This document shows, one piece after another, positions 62,701 to 64,000 of a stretch of DNA of 64,000 nucleotides. The notes beneath the pieces were generated by a model that saw only the letters and a list, made by a program, of their open reading frames with translations, was not told where the DNA came from and did not search any database. Position 1 is the first letter of the stretch; every line of letters begins with the position of its first letter. Origin of the DNA: Haemonchus contortus (Eukaryota > Nematoda > Chromadorea > Rhabditida > Trichostrongylidae). The stretch covers positions 4,929,845-4,993,844 of the forward strand of contig LS997566.1 in assembly GCA_000469685.2 (NCBI GenBank). Direction: 5' to 3'. Position numbers and translations under genes: made by a program.

Positions 62701-63243
62701 CGCCTTTTCACTTATACACATTGTTAAAAAGTAATAGCTTCATCAAAAAAGAAGTGCATTTATTCCAGATGCCGGTATCGGCGTCGTTCTCATCATTTTC
62801 CACTCCAGCGAAGACGGCCATCCATTCCAGAGGTAGTCTAACAGGAGTGGATTCGATACGAGAACATGGCGATTGTCTAGGTCAACTTTTATCTCTTATA
62901 TGGGACAGTAAGGCTGAACGTAAGCGTTCCCCGACTGCCTTAGTCTACTTGCTGTCCGTAGAAACACAAATTTCACCACCTTCAGATCATGGTCCTAATG
63001 ATGTATGTCCTATTACGGCCGAGGCGTGGACGGTTCTATCAGCATTCCTTGCAAATCAGGTAAAACACTGACTGGGCGTCTTTGCTGTGGTTCTTTCTTA
63101 AAAAGGCATATGTTTTTCAGATCAAATACGGCTATGAAATGGAGCGTGTAATACGAACGGAATTGTCAAAATTGGGTTTGGACGGTTCTGGTGGGATGAA
63201 ACGAGGCGCCCTCTCACTTCAGAGGCCAACACAATTTGCATAG
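53731..63243 (+). CDS. divergent nematode globin, seven or more exons
   Basis: Exons: A 53,731-53,816; B about 54,541-54,702; C 56,889-57,019; D 58,963-59,157; E 60,777-60,872; F 62,769-63,059; G 63,121-63,243 (TAG). ATG follows a TTTTAG acceptor by 11 nt, fitting trans-splicing. MGNAES predicts N-myristoylation. The globin fold runs from exon B (LTEYHHLSSVQALKVSSRLM) through C (YELGRRMFESIFTENPHYLA; NFKIHVQ, with E7 His at 57,011-57,013) and D (RFVTAMSEAMRRL; DFGASYAVYPKRV). In D a Tyr (59,050-59,052) stands where F8 His is expected. Exons E and F add about 110 Ser/Lys-rich residues before the last helix (EAWTVLSAFLANQ-IKYGYEMERV). Exon A ends in phase 2 but B needs phase 1 or 0, so an exon or junction is missing. 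The D donor (GTTCGT) is weak. Role (haem binding, signalling or structural) is unknown. Confidence 0.8.
57280..57540. repeat. dispersed repeat D, copy 2
   Basis: About 260 bp closely resembling 20,830-21,085: CGCGCGCGAAGGAATGTAGC, ATGAATGCATATCGATTGAG, GGTCCGCGACAGCCGCG. It lies in the intron between globin exons C and D. Confidence 0.7.
57640..57730 (+). repeat. tRNA-like sequence, second SINE type (weak)
   Basis: A-box-like TGGCTTGAAGT (about 57,681) and B-box-like GGACTCGATCCC (about 57,709). No acceptor stem. In the intron between globin exons C and D. Confidence 0.25.
58212..58235. repeat. solo MITE terminus
   Basis: TTAAAGGCACTTTTCACGAC matches the TTAAAGGCAC-family end. No partner terminus was found downstream within about 700 bp. 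Confidence 0.45.
59692..59930 (+). repeat. tRNA-derived SINE, full length, sense orientation
   Basis: Head GAGGTGGTATATTGGCAATT, B box GGGCTCGAATCCC (59,743-59,755), body GACCAGACTTGTCTAGGAGG and AAAGCACTGATTTGCACATC, tail GAATGGAAGTCGAGTGCGGG plus ACGCATCCCTCAGA. It lies in the globin intron between exons D and E. Confidence 0.7.
60901..61892 (+). mobile_element. mariner element, bandit-like, internally deleted
   Basis: Perfect 30-bp terminal inverted repeats (TTGGGTTGTAACATAAGTTC...GTTTT) flanked by TA (60,899-60,900; 61,893-61,894). The remains read, with frameshifts: RRRKSAFSTSAFHRG and AAEAARDICNVYEEGV (N-terminus), then LLYDNARPHNAQVVK and EVLQHPPYSPGLAPTDYHL, so the second and third catalytic Asp survive but are split by an in-frame TGA. 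The 992-bp length means an internal deletion. It lies in the globin intron between exons E and F. The likeness to the hookworm bandit element is from memory of that family, not a comparison. Confidence 0.9.
61739..61805. repeat. perfect 30-bp hairpin with tRNA T-loop
   Basis: Arms 61,739-61,768 and 61,776-61,805 are exact complements around a 7-nt loop, TTCGAGT. The apex GGACGGG-TTCGAGT-CCCGTCC has the form of a tRNA T-arm and contains a B-box-like GGTTCGAGTCC. Similar AT-rich words (TTTATAATTA...ATTG) flank it at 61,714-61,733 and 61,822-61,835, suggesting a nested insertion in the mariner. Confidence 0.85.
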
Positions 63244-63259
63244 ATACCCATTGAAGCAC

Positions 63260-63265
63260 AATAAA
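63260..63265 (+). terminator. globin polyadenylation signal
   Basis: AATAAA 17 nt after the globin stop codon. Confidence 0.6.
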
Positions 63266-63867
63266 TATTTATTCTCTAAGCGAATAAAAAAGACAAGTCC
63301 GTCATCAGATTCACTTCTGGATCGATTCTTTTTATTTTGAATCGATCGATATAATTCAGGACATTCTAGTGTTCAATGATAGCGTAGTTACAACGTGTAC
63401 CAATTACTTGAGTGAAACTGGCCACAACCCTTACCTTGACCTTTACCTAGGTCGACTTACGGTGGCTTCTGAAATTTCATAAATCGGCATTTAGTGGTAA
63501 TCACCGTAACCTTGAATCTCACGAATTTTGCTTAACGTCTACTGTATGGCTTATCGATTTTGTTCATCGATTGGAAGAGATCGCATGCGCATGTGGGCGG
63601 GACTACCTGGCACCTCTCACGAGTACCACATTGGTACGGTGCTGTTCTTTCCATATGAAGAAACTGAAAACTTTTTGACACCCATTGAGCAGTACAAGAA
63701 GTGCAAAGCCCCAGAGTGACTTTGTATCGCTAGAGATCGATCGGTCATTCAACTTGATCGCAAATCTTGGACCCTTCTGCAGTTTAGTAGAGAAGATGAA
63801 TGATGCTTGATCAGAGAAAAAACTTTACTGAAGAGAAAAGGAAAACATTAGTAGGAATGAGAACACG
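63266..63867. other. intergenic between convergent genes
   Basis: No gene supported. A 63-codon open frame ending at 63,719 has no splice context. Confidence 0.4.
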
Positions 63868-63972
63868 TTAATCTCCCAGAAACTTCTCACGCCGTCGTAG
63901 TTCTGTTGATGCACTATCGATATGCGTCCCTCGTTCCAGCTCTCGAACGGTGAATACTTTCATATCGTGTTC
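63868..63972 (-). CDS. terminal exon of a gene extending past the window
   Basis: Minus strand: a CCTTTTCAG acceptor (63,973-63,981) is followed by 34 codons and TAA (63,868-63,870). The translation is EHDMKVFTVRELERGTH, then ASTELRRREKFLGD: hydrophilic, helical-looking and ending cleanly. The rest of the gene lies to the right of the window. It converges on the globin gene with about 600 bp between the stop codons. Family not recognisable from 34 residues. Confidence 0.5.
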   Translation of the reverse strand, partial: EHDMKVFTVRELERGTHIDSASTELRRREKFLGD

Positions 63973-64000
63973 CTGAAAAGGAAAGCAGATTCCACAAATT

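Noticed and set aside
1..64000. CRISPR arrays, bacterial operons, rRNA genes
   Set aside because: No regularly spaced repeats, no Shine-Dalgarno-led gene strings and no conserved rRNA sequence. The window is eukaryotic.

Overview
This is eukaryotic, intron-rich, repeat-rich DNA. Three things point to a nematode, most likely a strongylid such as a hookworm: short exons (42-291 nt) behind TTTCAG-type acceptors, start codons lying 8-24 nt after such acceptors (a sign of spliced-leader trans-splicing), and decayed mariner elements. Species is inferred; nothing here fixes it.

Three multi-exon genes could be assembled exon by exon. (1) 19,425-23,436, minus: seven exons, 182 codons, an unrecognised small protein with a helical N-terminal half and a basic C-terminus. 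(2) 28,115-32,411, plus: eleven exons, 377 codons, an ABHD1/ABHD3-type membrane-anchored alpha/beta hydrolase with a complete catalytic triad. (3) 53,731-63,243, plus: at least seven exons, about 357 codons, a divergent globin with an apparently N-myristoylatable start, a Tyr where the proximal F8 His is expected and a large insert before the last helix. Its exon 1 to exon 2 join is unresolved. A terminal exon of a fourth gene lies on the minus strand at the right edge (63,868-63,972), convergent with the globin gene.

The rest is mostly transposon debris. Three internally deleted mariner elements have recognisable terminal inverted repeats and TA target duplications (25.0, 35.6 and 60.9 kb). 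The 3' end of an RTE-like LINE abuts the 5' end of gene 1. A tRNA-derived SINE family is present in at least seven copies. A MITE family with TTAAAGGCAC termini has four full copies, and a further repeat is shared by introns of genes 1 and 3. Introns of genes 1 and 3 are filled with these elements. The stretches 1-9.2 kb, 10-15 kb and 36-53.7 kb contain no gene I can support, only weak exon-like open segments listed at low confidence.

No rRNA, intact tRNA, CRISPR array or operon was seen. All coordinates come from reading the sequence by eye; no database or alignment was run.
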